Shown: piece by piece, positions 43,348-51,341 of the stretch
Layout: every line of letters starts with the position of its first letter
Numbering within the stretch: position 1 is the stretch's first letter
DNA from: Parasegetibacter sp. NRK P23
GTDB lineage: Bacteria; Bacteroidota; Bacteroidia; Chitinophagales; Chitinophagaceae
DNA length: 64,000 nucleotides
Reading direction: 5' to 3'
Assembly: GCF_023721715.1 (NCBI RefSeq)
Contig: NZ_JAMDLG010000001.1
Span: 2,147,784 to 2,211,783, forward strand
The notes under the pieces: generated by a model
Told to the model about the DNA's origin: nothing
Databases searched by the model: none
The model's input: the letters and a program-made list of their open reading frames with translations, nothing else
Translations under genes and position numbers: made by a program

Positions 43348-43482
43348 ATGATTTCTAAATTGGAAGAAAACCTATGCTTTGAATATGATGTCAGGTTTTA
43401 TAATTTCAAAGGATTCAACCTCGCCTCACATGCTCAGGCAGGTATCGGCATCACCGCTAATTATGCTCTAATAGGAACCTGA
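43348..43482 (+). pseudogene. Possible C-terminal remnant of a membrane-barrel-like protein
   Basis: An open frame from ATG 43348 to TGA 43482 encodes 44 residues with the pattern FEYDVRFYNFKGFNLASHAQ and AGIGITANYALIGT. The alternating aromatic and small residues resemble one or two beta strands at the end of an outer-membrane protein. No start region, signal peptide or upstream frame exists, so it looks like the tail of a decayed gene. It may instead be a chance frame. Confidence 0.3.
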
Positions 43483-43728
43483 GGGTGGGACAAAAACTCC
43501 TGTAAATTCATATACCAAGGTCGCCATTGGCCGAACATTGAAATAGAGCCAATTTATTCTTTTCCAATTTTGGAATAAATAAACGCCGCTTCTGTGATGG
43601 AGTTCGTTTACCCTTTTAGCAAAACAACGATAACAAGTTAGATTACTTATTATTATCGGGCACACATTCAACTTAAACAGCTGGAACAAACGCCCCTCTC
43701 CCCCCTGAGAGGGGTTGGGGGTGAGACT

Positions 43729-44235
43729 TCACACCAGATACGCCCCCGTTACCCTTTCCCCTTCCACTTCCACGAATATATGCTCCTGCAAGGTGGTAGA
43801 CAGCGACAGCCCCACATAATCCGTATGTACTGGGAACTTCTTATGTGTTCTCTCCACCAGCGCCAGGGTCTGGATACTTTCCGGGTGAAATTCCAGCAGT
43901 GGTTTTAACGCGTACAACATCGTTTTTCCACTGTTGGCCACATCGTCTACCAGCACAATGGTTTTACCGTTAAAATCCCCGGCATCGCTCCAGGAAATAA
44001 CACCGGGATGCCGTTTGTCCAGTTCCACTTCCAGCACCTGTACCGGGGCGGGGTAGATTTGTTGTAAAAGATGTTGTAAAGAGCGGGCGATCACCACGCC
44101 ATTGTCGCGGATCCCTGCCAGGATGAGTGCTGGAGGGGTCTCTGTCATGTTCCTTTCCGCAATTTCATAGGCCATCCGCTGGATCTTTCTTCCGGCTTCT
44201 TCTTTATTAAGAATGTACTTTTTCTGTTCCGACAT
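43729..44235 (-). CDS. PyrR-like phosphoribosyltransferase family protein
   Basis: 168 residues. The PRPP-binding loop is VLVDDVANSGKTML (near 95-108), and the substrate hood is formed by LILAGIRDNGVVIARSL. The layout resembles PyrR, the uracil-binding regulator of pyrimidine genes that retains uracil phosphoribosyltransferase activity. However, the terminal half (RTHKKFPVHTDYVGLSLSTTLQEHIFVEVE) is close to adenine- or hypoxanthine-type transferases as well. No pyr or pur operon is adjacent, so a regulatory role is not supported by context. The start is an ATG at 44235. Confidence 0.82.
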   Translation of the reverse strand: MSEQKKYILNKEEAGRKIQRMAYEIAERNMTETPPALILAGIRDNGVVIARSLQHLLQQIYPAPVQVLEVELDKRHPGVISWSDAGDFNGKTIVLVDDVANSGKTMLYALKPLLEFHPESIQTLALVERTHKKFPVHTDYVGLSLSTTLQEHIFVEVEGERVTGAYLV

Positions 44236-44334
44236 AAAACGATAGCGCTTATTTGGTCGTAAATTAATAAGACTTAGCTATTTAACCATCGAAACACGCA
44301 AAACTCTTATCTTAGTGGCGCACAACTGCTTATT

Positions 44335-45657
44335 ATGTCGATTCTACCGCAGATACTTTTCGTGGCGGCTGCAGCTGCGGCCATCTTTCTTTTCGCAGGC
44401 AAGGCGAAACAAATTCGCCGTAATATCTTATTGGGGAAAGAAGAAACACTGACCGATAACCCGGCGGCACGCTGGCGCAACCTCTTATTGCTGGCTTTCG
44501 GGCAAAAGAAGATGTTCAGGAATCCTTCTGTAGCCATCATGCACTTCATCATCTATGCGGGTTTCGTAATCATCAACATAGAAGTGCTGGAAATATTCCT
44601 GGACGGCATCTTCGGCACACACCGGCTTTTCGCGCCTTACCTGGGTGGCTTCTATAATTTTCTGATCAACTTTTTCGAGATACTGGCTTTGGGTGTACTG
44701 ATCGTGTGTGTCATTTTCCTGATCAGAAGGAATGTAATGAACATCCGCCGCTTCAGAAAGAAAGAACTGGACGGCTGGCCCCGTTCCGACGCGAATTACA
44801 TCCTCATCACCGAGATCGTACTGATGAGCCTGTTCCTGACCATGAATGCCGCCGACACGCTCCTTCAACAACGGGGCGCGCCTCATTACAGTGCATTCCT
44901 TACAGGTAACTTCGTGGTATCTTCGCTGTTACAGCCCCTGTTTTCAGGGCTTTCCGACAGCGCACTGACCGGACTTGAGCGCACCTGCTGGTGGCTGCAC
45001 ATCCTGGGCATCTTCGCGTTCCTGAACTACCTTCCCTATTCAAAGCACCTGCACATCATACTCGCGTTCCCCAATGCTTATTACGCAAGGCTCGCGCCTC
45101 AGGGACACATGAACAACATGCCTTCCATCCAACAGGAAGTGTTGTTCGCCATGCAACCCGAACTGGCCGCGCAAGCCGGAGACGCGCCGCCGCCCGCAAA
45201 ATTCGGCGCCCGCGACGTAATGGACCTGAGCTGGCGCAACCTCCTGGATGCTTACTCCTGCACAGAATGCGGCCGTTGTTCAGCGGCATGCCCCGCCAAC
45301 GCAACCGGGAAACTGCTTTCTCCCAGGAAGATCATGATGGATACCCGCGACAGGCTGGAGGAAGTAGGGAAAAATATTAACGCGAACAAAGGCAGCTTCC
45401 AGGACGATGGGAAAAGCCTGTTGCACAACTATATTACCACGGAAGAACTCCGGGCATGCACCACCTGCAACGCCTGCGTGGAAGAATGCCCCGTGAGCAT
45501 CAATCCGCTGGAGATCATTCTTGAATTGCGCCGCTCCCTCGTTATGGAAGAAAGCAACGCGCCGCAGGAATGGAACATGATGTTCGGTAACATCGAAAAC
45601 AATTTCGCTCCCTGGAAATTCAGTCCCGACGACCGGGATGCATGGGCAAAAGCATAA
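44335..45657 (+). CDS. Membrane-bound (Fe-S)-binding reductase subunit (HdrD/GlpC-like)
   Basis: 440 residues. The N-terminal half has about five to six hydrophobic helices of the nitrate-reductase gamma type. The C-terminal half contains two ferredoxin-like cluster motifs, CTECGRCSAACP (about 308-319) and CTTCNACVEECP (about 375-386), in the order used for two 4Fe-4S clusters. Such proteins in Bacteroidota pass electrons between the quinone pool and a soluble partner with CCG domains. That partner gene usually follows directly but is absent here, because the next gene is on the other strand. The substrate is unknown. Confidence 0.88.
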   Translation: MSILPQILFVAAAAAAIFLFAGKAKQIRRNILLGKEETLTDNPAARWRNLLLLAFGQKKMFRNPSVAIMHFIIYAGFVIINIEVLEIFLDGIFGTHRLFAPYLGGFYNFLINFFEILALGVLIVCVIFLIRRNVMNIRRFRKKELDGWPRSDANYILITEIVLMSLFLTMNAADTLLQQRGAPHYSAFLTGNFVVSSLLQPLFSGLSDSALTGLERTCWWLHILGIFAFLNYLPYSKHLHIILAFPNAYYARLAPQGHMNNMPSIQQEVLFAMQPELAAQAGDAPPPAKFGARDVMDLSWRNLLDAYSCTECGRCSAACPANATGKLLSPRKIMMDTRDRLEEVGKNINANKGSFQDDGKSLLHNYITTEELRACTTCNACVEECPVSINPLEIILELRRSLVMEESNAPQEWNMMFGNIENNFAPWKFSPDDRDAWAKA

Positions 45658-45660
45658 TGC

Positions 45661-46296
45661 TTACAGCGGTTTCTTCTTCACAAAAAACATCCGGTAAGCC
45701 TGTATCATCGCGGTAACCGCGAATACGCCGCCAATAATCCAATGCAAGGTATTCTGGTTCGCGTTCAGCGTATCTACCATTAACCGACCACCGAAAATAA
45801 ATACGGAATTACCGAACAATGTACCAAGGCCAATGCCCGCGATGTATATGTTGTAAAAGGATTCTTTGGTTTGAAGGATGTTCTTTCCAAACAGCACCGA
45901 ACTCCATCCGAACCAAAAAGGAATCTGAACAGGATTCAATGCGCTCATACTCACGCCAAGCCAAAAACGGGGCAGCGTACTGCTGAGTATCACATTTTTT
46001 TCCACCACAGGACTTGTGGCGGCCACAAAACTCGCCGCGGCTAAAACGAGGATGATCAGTAAAGTGGCCCATTCCAGCCAGCGGAAAAGTTTCTCCTGTC
46101 TTCTTACCCAGTCCATCGCTACCAACGACAGGCGCACGTAAATCATCTCCACCAGTAGTGCGCCCAAAGCGAACAACAATGCAGGACGCAACCCATCGGT
46201 AACCGAAATCTGCATCGCTGCGATATTAAGCGTACCCAACGGCAATGTGCCCAGGAAACTGATGAACAGGCCATAGGAAAAAGCACGGAACAACAT
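45661..46296 (-). CDS. LysE family translocator
   Basis: A 211-residue inner-membrane exporter with six predicted helices. LysE/RhtB members export amino acids or related metabolites. Features are the start GLFISFLGTLPLGTLNIAAMQISVTDG, whose proline/glycine-rich first helix with G-x-x-x-P-G-x-x is typical. Further features are ALLFALGALLVEMIYVRLSLV, SALNPVQIPFWFGWSSVLFG and the last two helices. The substrate cannot be deduced. It converges on the Fe-S protein gene (3 bases apart). The next gene upstream on the same strand, Lgt, ends 25 bases before its start. Confidence 0.9.
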   Translation of the reverse strand: MLFRAFSYGLFISFLGTLPLGTLNIAAMQISVTDGLRPALLFALGALLVEMIYVRLSLVAMDWVRRQEKLFRWLEWATLLIILVLAAASFVAATSPVVEKNVILSSTLPRFWLGVSMSALNPVQIPFWFGWSSVLFGKNILQTKESFYNIYIAGIGLGTLFGNSVFIFGGRLMVDTLNANQNTLHWIIGGVFAVTAMIQAYRMFFVKKKPL

Positions 46297-46320
46297 GGGC
46301 TTGAATTGAGACGTTTCTGG

Positions 46321-47490
46321 TTACGCTTTGTGATCGGCCAGCGAAGGTTTGTACGTTCTTTTACGGATGATGTACACTATAATACCCGCGATCACCAGTC
46401 CGGAGGAAATTAATTCCGCCTGCGTGGGGTGAAAACCGAAAATATCGTACGTGGTATTTACGCGGATTTTTTCAATCAGGAATCGTTCTACACCATTCAA
46501 TATAAGGTAAACCGCAAACAGGGTTCCGGGCACTTTGAGTTTTGTGCGCATCAGCATAAGGGCGGCGAAAATCAGCAATCCCATCACGGTTTCATAAAAA
46601 GGCGTAGGATAAACCGGGTTCGCGAGTTCGTTGCAATATTGTCCGACGCAACCAGGAATGGGTATACCTTCCCCGTTCACGTTATTGGGGTACGTATAAC
46701 TCCACATCCAGTCTGGTAACCACGAATATGGATTAGGCGTTTTGTTCACGATGCCCCAATCACCATCGCCAGAAACCTGGCAACCGATGCGGCCCACAGC
46801 ATATGCCAACATTAGTCCGGGCGCTGCCGCGTCGTTCAGGTGCCAGATGTTGATATTGTTCTTGCGGGCATAATACCAGATGGCCGCTGCGGCGCAGATA
46901 AGTCCGCCATAGAAGGTAAGACCACTCGGGGAAAACAAGGCCCCTATCGGATCCTGCACAAATTCACCCCAGTTTTCCAGGTTATGGAACACTTTGGCAC
47001 CTGCGAAACCAAATATCGCGGCGAAGATCACCAGGTCGCCTACCCTGTCGTGCGGCCAGATGCGTACCAGTCTTTCTTCGGGTTGTTTCAGTTTTTGTTT
47101 GTTCTTTTCCTGCCATTTGAAGAAAGCCAGGACCGAGCCAAGGAAAAGTCCGGAAAGCAAATGCCCCTGCGAGGAGAAAAGATACTCCTGCGTATTCTCG
47201 GTAATGGCAGCATCTAAAAAGAGTGTTCCTAATAATTTATAACCGAAAAGAAATCCTATTATGAAGTTGAGCAGCAGTTCCCCGATACCAGCGGGTTTAC
47301 CCACCACGATCTTTTCTTCTTTGGGATGAAGCAATCCCTCCCTTTCCTTCCGTTTTAATTCACGGGTAAGCACAACCGCCGCACCTATAAAAGCCAGTGC
47401 CACAAAGAAGCCAAAGGAATTCACAAAACGAAGGAATTTCCATTCCACACCAAACAGGTCCTTAAACGCGAAATATAGGTTGGGATACAT
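46321..47490 (-). CDS. lgt: Prolipoprotein diacylglyceryl transferase, long Bacteroidota form
   Basis: Attaches diacylglycerol to lipobox cysteines at the inner membrane. About 389 residues from the ATG at 47490 (MYPNLYFAFKD). The frame extends upstream but reads an unlikely N-terminus. The Lgt signature is visible as AYAVGRIGCQVSGDGDWG, with FYGGLICAAAAIWYYA, YPTPFYETVMG and RFLIEKIRVN. Typical Lgt is 260-300 residues. The extra length is a long N-terminal segment and a charged insert (LGSVLAFFKWQEKNKQKLKQPEERLV) between helices, which I believe is usual in this phylum. The window contains several lipoprotein candidates that it would process. Confidence 0.92.
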   Translation of the reverse strand: MYPNLYFAFKDLFGVEWKFLRFVNSFGFFVALAFIGAAVVLTRELKRKEREGLLHPKEEKIVVGKPAGIGELLLNFIIGFLFGYKLLGTLFLDAAITENTQEYLFSSQGHLLSGLFLGSVLAFFKWQEKNKQKLKQPEERLVRIWPHDRVGDLVIFAAIFGFAGAKVFHNLENWGEFVQDPIGALFSPSGLTFYGGLICAAAAIWYYARKNNINIWHLNDAAAPGLMLAYAVGRIGCQVSGDGDWGIVNKTPNPYSWLPDWMWSYTYPNNVNGEGIPIPGCVGQYCNELANPVYPTPFYETVMGLLIFAALMLMRTKLKVPGTLFAVYLILNGVERFLIEKIRVNTTYDIFGFHPTQAELISSGLVIAGIIVYIIRKRTYKPSLADHKA

Positions 47491-47584
47491 GAATGTTATT
47501 TGGTTAAGATTCAATTTACAATGATATAGAATAAACAGGAAGTGCGAAAACCGGGCATCATAAAATATTGCCCGGCACAAAATA

Positions 47585-47612
47585 AAAAACTCCCCCATGC
47601 CTGGAGGAGTTT
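47585..47612 (-). terminator. Terminator behind the bacilliredoxin gene
   Basis: On the minus strand AAACTCC(T)CC and GG(G)GGAGTTT pair around AGGCAT, followed by TTTTTATT. It separates bacilliredoxin from lgt. Confidence 0.7.
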
Positions 47613-47641
47613 GTATACAGGAAAGTTATTTACGGGTATAA

Positions 47642-48058
47642 TTAACCGCAATATTGTTCAAAGGCGCCGATCAGGTTGTGCGCGATCATTTGAGCGGGAC
47701 GCCCTTCAATCTGGTGTCTTTCGATCATGTGCACCAGTTGCCCATCCTTAAACAAAGCGATAGCGGGTGAAGAAGGCGGATAAGGCAGCAGGTGTTCGCG
47801 GAGCTTGCTTACCGCGGCTGTATCGAAACCGGCAAAGCTTGTGGTGAGCCTGTCGGGACGTTTTCCACTGTTCGCTACCGCCATCAATACACCCGGACGT
47901 GCACTTCCTGCGGAGCAACCACATACTGAGTTGATCATCACCAGGGTGGTACCTGACTGCGTAAGTGTGTTCGTCACCTCTTCTGGTGTTACCAATTCAT
48001 CAAAACCATTATCTGTAAGTTCTGCCTTCATCGGCATTATTAATTCTGCTGGATACAT
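47642..48058 (-). CDS. brxA: Bacilliredoxin (BrxA/BrxB, YphP/YqiW family)
   Basis: This 138-residue thioredoxin-fold protein removes bacillithiol from protein thiols. The conserved CGC motif is intact: SVCGCSAGSARPG, with Cys at about 46 and 48. The family-specific MYPAELIMPMKAELTD opening, TSFAGFDTAAVSKLREHL and ERHQIEGRPAQMIAHNL blocks are all present. In Bacteroidota this family is widespread even where bacillithiol has not been measured, so the low-molecular-weight thiol is inferred. A promoter box TATATTTG lies 28 bases upstream of the ATG. Confidence 0.94.
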   Translation of the reverse strand: MYPAELIMPMKAELTDNGFDELVTPEEVTNTLTQSGTTLVMINSVCGCSAGSARPGVLMAVANSGKRPDRLTTSFAGFDTAAVSKLREHLLPYPPSSPAIALFKDGQLVHMIERHQIEGRPAQMIAHNLIGAFEQYCG

Positions 48059-48282
48059 ACTTTTTCTTTTTTCTTATTTCGATATGCAAATATAGGACGA
48101 TTGAAATAGATTAAAACCAGACATTATGTCGCTAAAAAATAAGCGAAAACGACAATTAGTCATATTGATGAAGTTAGAATCAGACAAATTTTCTCTGCAA
48201 AAGCCATTTTTTTCAACTGGTCCCTGATTTGATCTTAGCCTATCGTTCAATCAAATTCAAAAAACATTAAAAAAGAATAGCT
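48059..48282. other. Divergent intergenic region between brxA and hsp20
   Basis: It holds the brxA -7 box at 48087-48094. On the hsp20 side I see no exact TAnnTTTG and no CIRCE (TTAGCACTC-N9-GAGTGCTAA) inverted repeat, so how the heat-shock gene is controlled remains unclear. An A/T-rich run precedes the hsp20 start. Confidence 0.5.
48087..48094 (-). promoter_or_regulatory. Promoter -7 box TATATTTG for brxA
   Basis: This is an exact TAnnTTTG match on the minus strand, 28 bases before the brxA ATG. Confidence 0.45.
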
Positions 48283-48714
48283 ATGACACTGGTAAAAGTT
48301 AACAACCGCCCCGCAAACAATTTGTTTGAAGACTTCTTCAATTTTCCCTCCGTATTCGGAAAGCACGCTTTCACCGGTTCACCATTTCATCATCCCGCGG
48401 TGAACATTGTAGAGAAAGCCGAAGGTTACCACCTGGATGTAGCAGCGGCCGGGTATGAGAAAACAGATTTTAAAGTGAACCTGGAAAACGACCTGCTCAC
48501 GATTTCAGCGGAGAAAAAAGAAGAAAAAACCAACGAACAGGAAAAATATGTTCGCAGGGAATTTACCGCACAGTCTTTCAAAAGAAGTTTTTCCCTTGAT
48601 GAAAAAATTGATGCGGCAGGCATCACCGCTAAATATGAGAACGGCGTTTTGAAACTGTTCCTGCCTAAAAAAGCGGAAACAGCCGCACCGCAAAAATCCA
48701 TTGAGATTCAATAA
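48283..48714 (+). CDS. Small heat shock protein, Hsp20/alpha-crystallin family
   Basis: An ATP-independent holdase of 143 residues. The alpha-crystallin domain runs from about 40 to 135, with HHPAVNIVEKAEGYHLDVAAAGYEKTDFKVNLEND, LTISAEKKEEK and the YVRREFTAQSFKRSFSL strand. The end IDAAGITAKYENGVLKLFLPKK has the conserved G-V-L sequence in GVLKLFLPK that closes the domain. A Phe-rich N-terminus (LFEDFFNFPSVFGKHAF) mediates oligomerisation in the family. The tail lacks a clear I-x-I motif except QKSIEIQ. A strong terminator follows. Confidence 0.95.
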   Translation: MTLVKVNNRPANNLFEDFFNFPSVFGKHAFTGSPFHHPAVNIVEKAEGYHLDVAAAGYEKTDFKVNLENDLLTISAEKKEEKTNEQEKYVRREFTAQSFKRSFSLDEKIDAAGITAKYENGVLKLFLPKKAETAAPQKSIEIQ

Positions 48715-48754
48715 CAAGAAAAGTTTAGTTCATAAGCAGTTGGTTTGGTTTGAT

Positions 48755-48783
48755 ATCCTCCCCGTTCCCGGGGAGGATTTTTT
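48755..48783 (+). terminator. Terminator behind hsp20
   Basis: ATCCTCCCCG (48755-48764) pairs with CGGGGAGGAT (48769-48778), with a 4-base loop and TTTTTT after the stem. Confidence 0.85.
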
Positions 48784-48865
48784 ATACCTATTTCACACTG
48801 ATTTTGTGTGGTTTGTTTTAACTTCGGCCCTTGATCAGACGGCTACATAACACACAAAATCCAAG

Positions 48866-50158
48866 ATGAGGAAACGCATTCAAAAGTCCGGGCATATATT
48901 ATTATGCTTTCTGGTACTCTCGATGAGCAAGTTTGTACGGGGCCAGGAACATGGCGACAGCACGGTGATCAGAACAGACACGACGTACCACCCGGTTTTC
49001 CTGGATACCGCCCTCCGGATCAGGAACCTGAATCCTTATGTGACGCTGCACGTGGATTCCACCCTCACCTACCAGTTTGAGATCAACAAGAACGATGGGA
49101 AATATTTCTGGTTCCTCCGCAATTCCCCGGTGGGACTGAAAATCAATAAGGATAACGGCACCCTTTCGTTCAAGGCGGAAAAATCGTTCTTCCTTTCCGG
49201 GAAGCTCAAATATGATTACGATTACCGTGTAAACATCGGAGTACAGAATCTTTCCAATCCCGAAGAAAGGATAGATACCGTTTTTACCCTGGTTTTCTAC
49301 AATACGGAGATTATCCCTTCCAGGGTTAAGCCCAACGTAAACAATACGCTTTACGTGGACGAAGGCGATACCATCAATTTTAAGGTGCAATGCGATATCG
49401 GAAGTTTCCCGATCGAACAGATCACGATGCTCTCGAACATCCCCTTAAAAAATTATACGGTTGTAAAACAATGTGATGACGATTTTATCTGGTCGCCACC
49501 GTATGACTTCATTAAAGACAACGAAAAAGAAAAGGAAAAAACACTGCTGCTCTATTTTGTCGGCTCCAATAAATTCAGGGCGAGGGATACCGCTATTATT
49601 AAGATTGTGGTAAAAGACGCGTTGAACTACCCGCTTGCCCTCCAGGAATATGAATATGTAAGGAAGAACCTCAGCAGCTATGTGTTGCAATTGAAATATA
49701 CGTTCCTGCAAATGGACAAGCGGTTGAAGAAGACGAAAGGTACACGTACCACTTTTGAACTGTCCTCGGCGGCCACAGCTTTGGGAGGAACCGTATTCTC
49801 TTCCCTTCCAACCGATGGCCAGAAAACAGCCGGTAAAATACTCCCTGGCGTTGGTGTGGCTATGGTGCCGGTGAAAGAAAGTGTGGCGCCCACCAAACAG
49901 GCTGAACAGAACTCGGCTGCGGTGGTAAGAAGCAGCATCAAGCGGCTCGAATACAACCTTCAGAATAACTCATTACTGGGCGAAGAAGATCCGGATATCA
50001 ATACCAAGGCGCAGAACATGCGCAATGAGATGAAACAGATCCAGGTGCAACTGGTAGATGTGCCGATAGATATCGCCATAGGGATGACCGAAGAAGAACT
50101 GAACCAGTACTTCAACAGCCCGAAAGTGAATAAGAAATACAAAATGAAAAAGCGATAA
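48866..50158 (+). CDS. Secreted protein of unknown function, 430 residues
   Basis: I do not recognise this family. The N-terminal signal peptide (HILLCFLVLSMSKFVRG then QEHGD) is at about 9-28. The mature protein has two beta-sandwich-like stretches. One, at about 60-160, ends LDNGTLSF-like (INKDNGTLSFKAEKSFFLSG) and resembles cadherin-type repeats. The other, at about 160-265, has YVDEGDTINFKVQCDIG. The C-terminal third is helical and polar, with a low-complexity alanine/threonine/lysine segment near 300-345. Apart from the leader it has no membrane helix. It is probably exported and attached to the cell surface or held in the periplasm. A hairpin with T residues follows the stop. Confidence 0.75.
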   Translation: MRKRIQKSGHILLCFLVLSMSKFVRGQEHGDSTVIRTDTTYHPVFLDTALRIRNLNPYVTLHVDSTLTYQFEINKNDGKYFWFLRNSPVGLKINKDNGTLSFKAEKSFFLSGKLKYDYDYRVNIGVQNLSNPEERIDTVFTLVFYNTEIIPSRVKPNVNNTLYVDEGDTINFKVQCDIGSFPIEQITMLSNIPLKNYTVVKQCDDDFIWSPPYDFIKDNEKEKEKTLLLYFVGSNKFRARDTAIIKIVVKDALNYPLALQEYEYVRKNLSSYVLQLKYTFLQMDKRLKKTKGTRTTFELSSAATALGGTVFSSLPTDGQKTAGKILPGVGVAMVPVKESVAPTKQAEQNSAAVVRSSIKRLEYNLQNNSLLGEEDPDINTKAQNMRNEMKQIQVQLVDVPIDIAIGMTEEELNQYFNSPKVNKKYKMKKR

Positions 50159-50163
50159 TCAGC

Positions 50164-50194
50164 AACCCTGCCCCTACCGGCAGGGTTCTTTTCT
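50164..50194 (+). terminator. Terminator behind the 430-residue secreted protein gene
   Basis: AACCCTGCC (50164-50172) pairs with GGCAGGGTT (50179-50187), followed by CTTTTCTTC. It overlaps the stop of the opposite gene. Confidence 0.7.
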
Positions 50195-50623
50195 TCTGGT
50201 ATCGATCAAATACTGAATCTTCCATTCCCCGTTCAACCGCACCAACTGGAAGGAGTTCACCCCACAATGGCTGAACTTTGTTCCGATGTAAAACTTGTAA
50301 GGCGTCCATACACTCGCCAGGTCGCCATCCACGTCCACCCTTTCAAAAACGATGCGTTCATCATACACTTCAGTATGCGGTCTTCCTACGGATTGAACAA
50401 AGGCATCTACTTTATCCGTTCTCACTTTCGTTTGTCCACCTGCGTTAGTTATGGTTTGAAGGATCGCTTCATTTGAAAAAGCGGAACGCAGCAATATGGT
50501 ATCACCTGTACGCATAGCCGTAAACAGGTTATTCACGGTTTGTTTCACGCTATCTGTGGCGGTCTGCGCCTTTCCTTCCTGCATGGCAGCAAGTATTGTT
50601 AAAACAATGGCAACGTACCTCAT
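50174..50623 (-). CDS. Secreted NTF2-like domain protein
   Basis: 149 residues from the ATG at 50623 (MRYVAIVLTILAAMQEGKAQ). The predicted signal peptide and AQ cleavage site support this start over an in-frame ATG at 50650. The mature domain (about 25-149) has the fold pattern of NTF2/SnoaL proteins: DSVKQTVNNLFTAMRTGDTILLRSAFSNEAILQTI, then FVQSVGRPH, DGDLASVWTPYKFY and the last strand NGEWKIQYLIDTRRK. These domains bind small molecules or act as enzymes of many kinds. Nothing here points to one. Confidence 0.85.
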   Translation of the reverse strand: MRYVAIVLTILAAMQEGKAQTATDSVKQTVNNLFTAMRTGDTILLRSAFSNEAILQTITNAGGQTKVRTDKVDAFVQSVGRPHTEVYDERIVFERVDVDGDLASVWTPYKFYIGTKFSHCGVNSFQLVRLNGEWKIQYLIDTRRKEPCR

Positions 50624-50688
50624 TAACGGAATTTTAATGAAAACTGGCAAACAAATTGGCTTATAGGTAAATATAAAAACATCGCGTT

Positions 50689-51264
50689 ATGAAAACCAGA
50701 TTTTTACACCAGTGGTTACTGATTACAGGAACAATTGGACTTCTCGCGAGCAGCAGCACTACTTACGCACAACAACGCAACCAACAGGCCACACGTTACC
50801 CGGACGGAAGTGTGAGGTATCCTGATGGCACGGTGCGCTACCCCGATGGCAGCGTACGTTACCCAGGGGGCCGTACCAACGACAGAGATCGCCGTGACAG
50901 GGACAGGGACCGGGATAGGGACCGGGATAGAGACCGCGACCGCAACTGGGATAACGACAGGTGGGAAAGAGACGGCGGCCCCGTGGTGATTATTGACGGC
51001 AATGGCAGAAGAGGCAACGATTTCCGCCACCTGCCTCCCGGACACGCGAAGAAAGTGTACGGTTATAAATCGGCCCGGAATTTCTCGCCTGGTCAACGTA
51101 AGAAATTACAGAAAAGATATGGCTATGTTCCCCCGATAGTGGTTTCCGTTCCCGACCGCTACTGCAAACGCGACGGCGGCAGGTACTATTATACCGACCG
51201 TAGCGGGTTCACCTACTGGAAAGACCGTGATGGTTTCTATGTACTGGACAACCGCTACTTTTAA
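50689..51264 (+). CDS. Secreted basic protein with RYPDG heptad and Asp-Arg repeats
   Basis: 191 residues with a signal peptide (WLLITGTIGLLASSSTTYAQ, about 9-28). Four heptads RYPDGSV, RYPDGTV, RYPDGSV, RYPGGRT follow (about 36-63). An Asp-Arg dipeptide tract (RDRDRDRDRDRDRDR) at about 67-88 comes next, coded by an alternating GACAGGGACCGGGATAGG-like repeat. The C-terminal domain (about 110-191) has PPGHAKKVYGYKSAR and RYYYTDRSGFTYWKDRDGFYVLD. The family is unknown to me. The repeats suggest surface or matrix binding to anions. Repeat-tract length may vary between strains. A terminator follows. Confidence 0.75.
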   Translation: MKTRFLHQWLLITGTIGLLASSSTTYAQQRNQQATRYPDGSVRYPDGTVRYPDGSVRYPGGRTNDRDRRDRDRDRDRDRDRDRDRNWDNDRWERDGGPVVIIDGNGRRGNDFRHLPPGHAKKVYGYKSARNFSPGQRKKLQKRYGYVPPIVVSVPDRYCKRDGGRYYYTDRSGFTYWKDRDGFYVLDNRYF

Positions 51265-51292
51265 CCTACATACTATGGACGGTTTCAATAAA

Positions 51293-51322
51293 AAAACTCC
51301 CTTCGTTACCGAGGGGAGTTTT
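51293..51322. terminator. Bidirectional terminator between the repeat protein gene and arginine decarboxylase
   Basis: AAAACTCCC (51293-51301) pairs with GGGAGTTTT (51314-51322) around TTCGTTACCGAG. A and T runs on the two sides serve both strands. Confidence 0.75.
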
Positions 51323-51341
51323 CATTTATGTATGTTCCTGC

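Larger units (their letters stand above)
43159..43728. other. 570-base gene-poor stretch
   Basis: It holds a terminator (43227-43270), a short possible gene remnant (43348-43482) and, at the right end (43691-43725), a CCCCTCTC hairpin and the GGGTTGGGGGTGAG run. No credible full gene lies on either strand. The only longer frame, on the minus strand at 43468-43689, has no family features and an unlikely composition. Confidence 0.6.

Noticed and set aside
43468-43689. 73-residue minus-strand frame in the gap
   Set aside because: It ends beside the gene remnant, has no domain, and its sequence is not protein-like (many Cys, Phe and Asn in runs).
48059-48282. CIRCE element for hsp20
   Set aside because: The TTAGCACTC-N9-GAGTGCTAA inverted repeat is absent.
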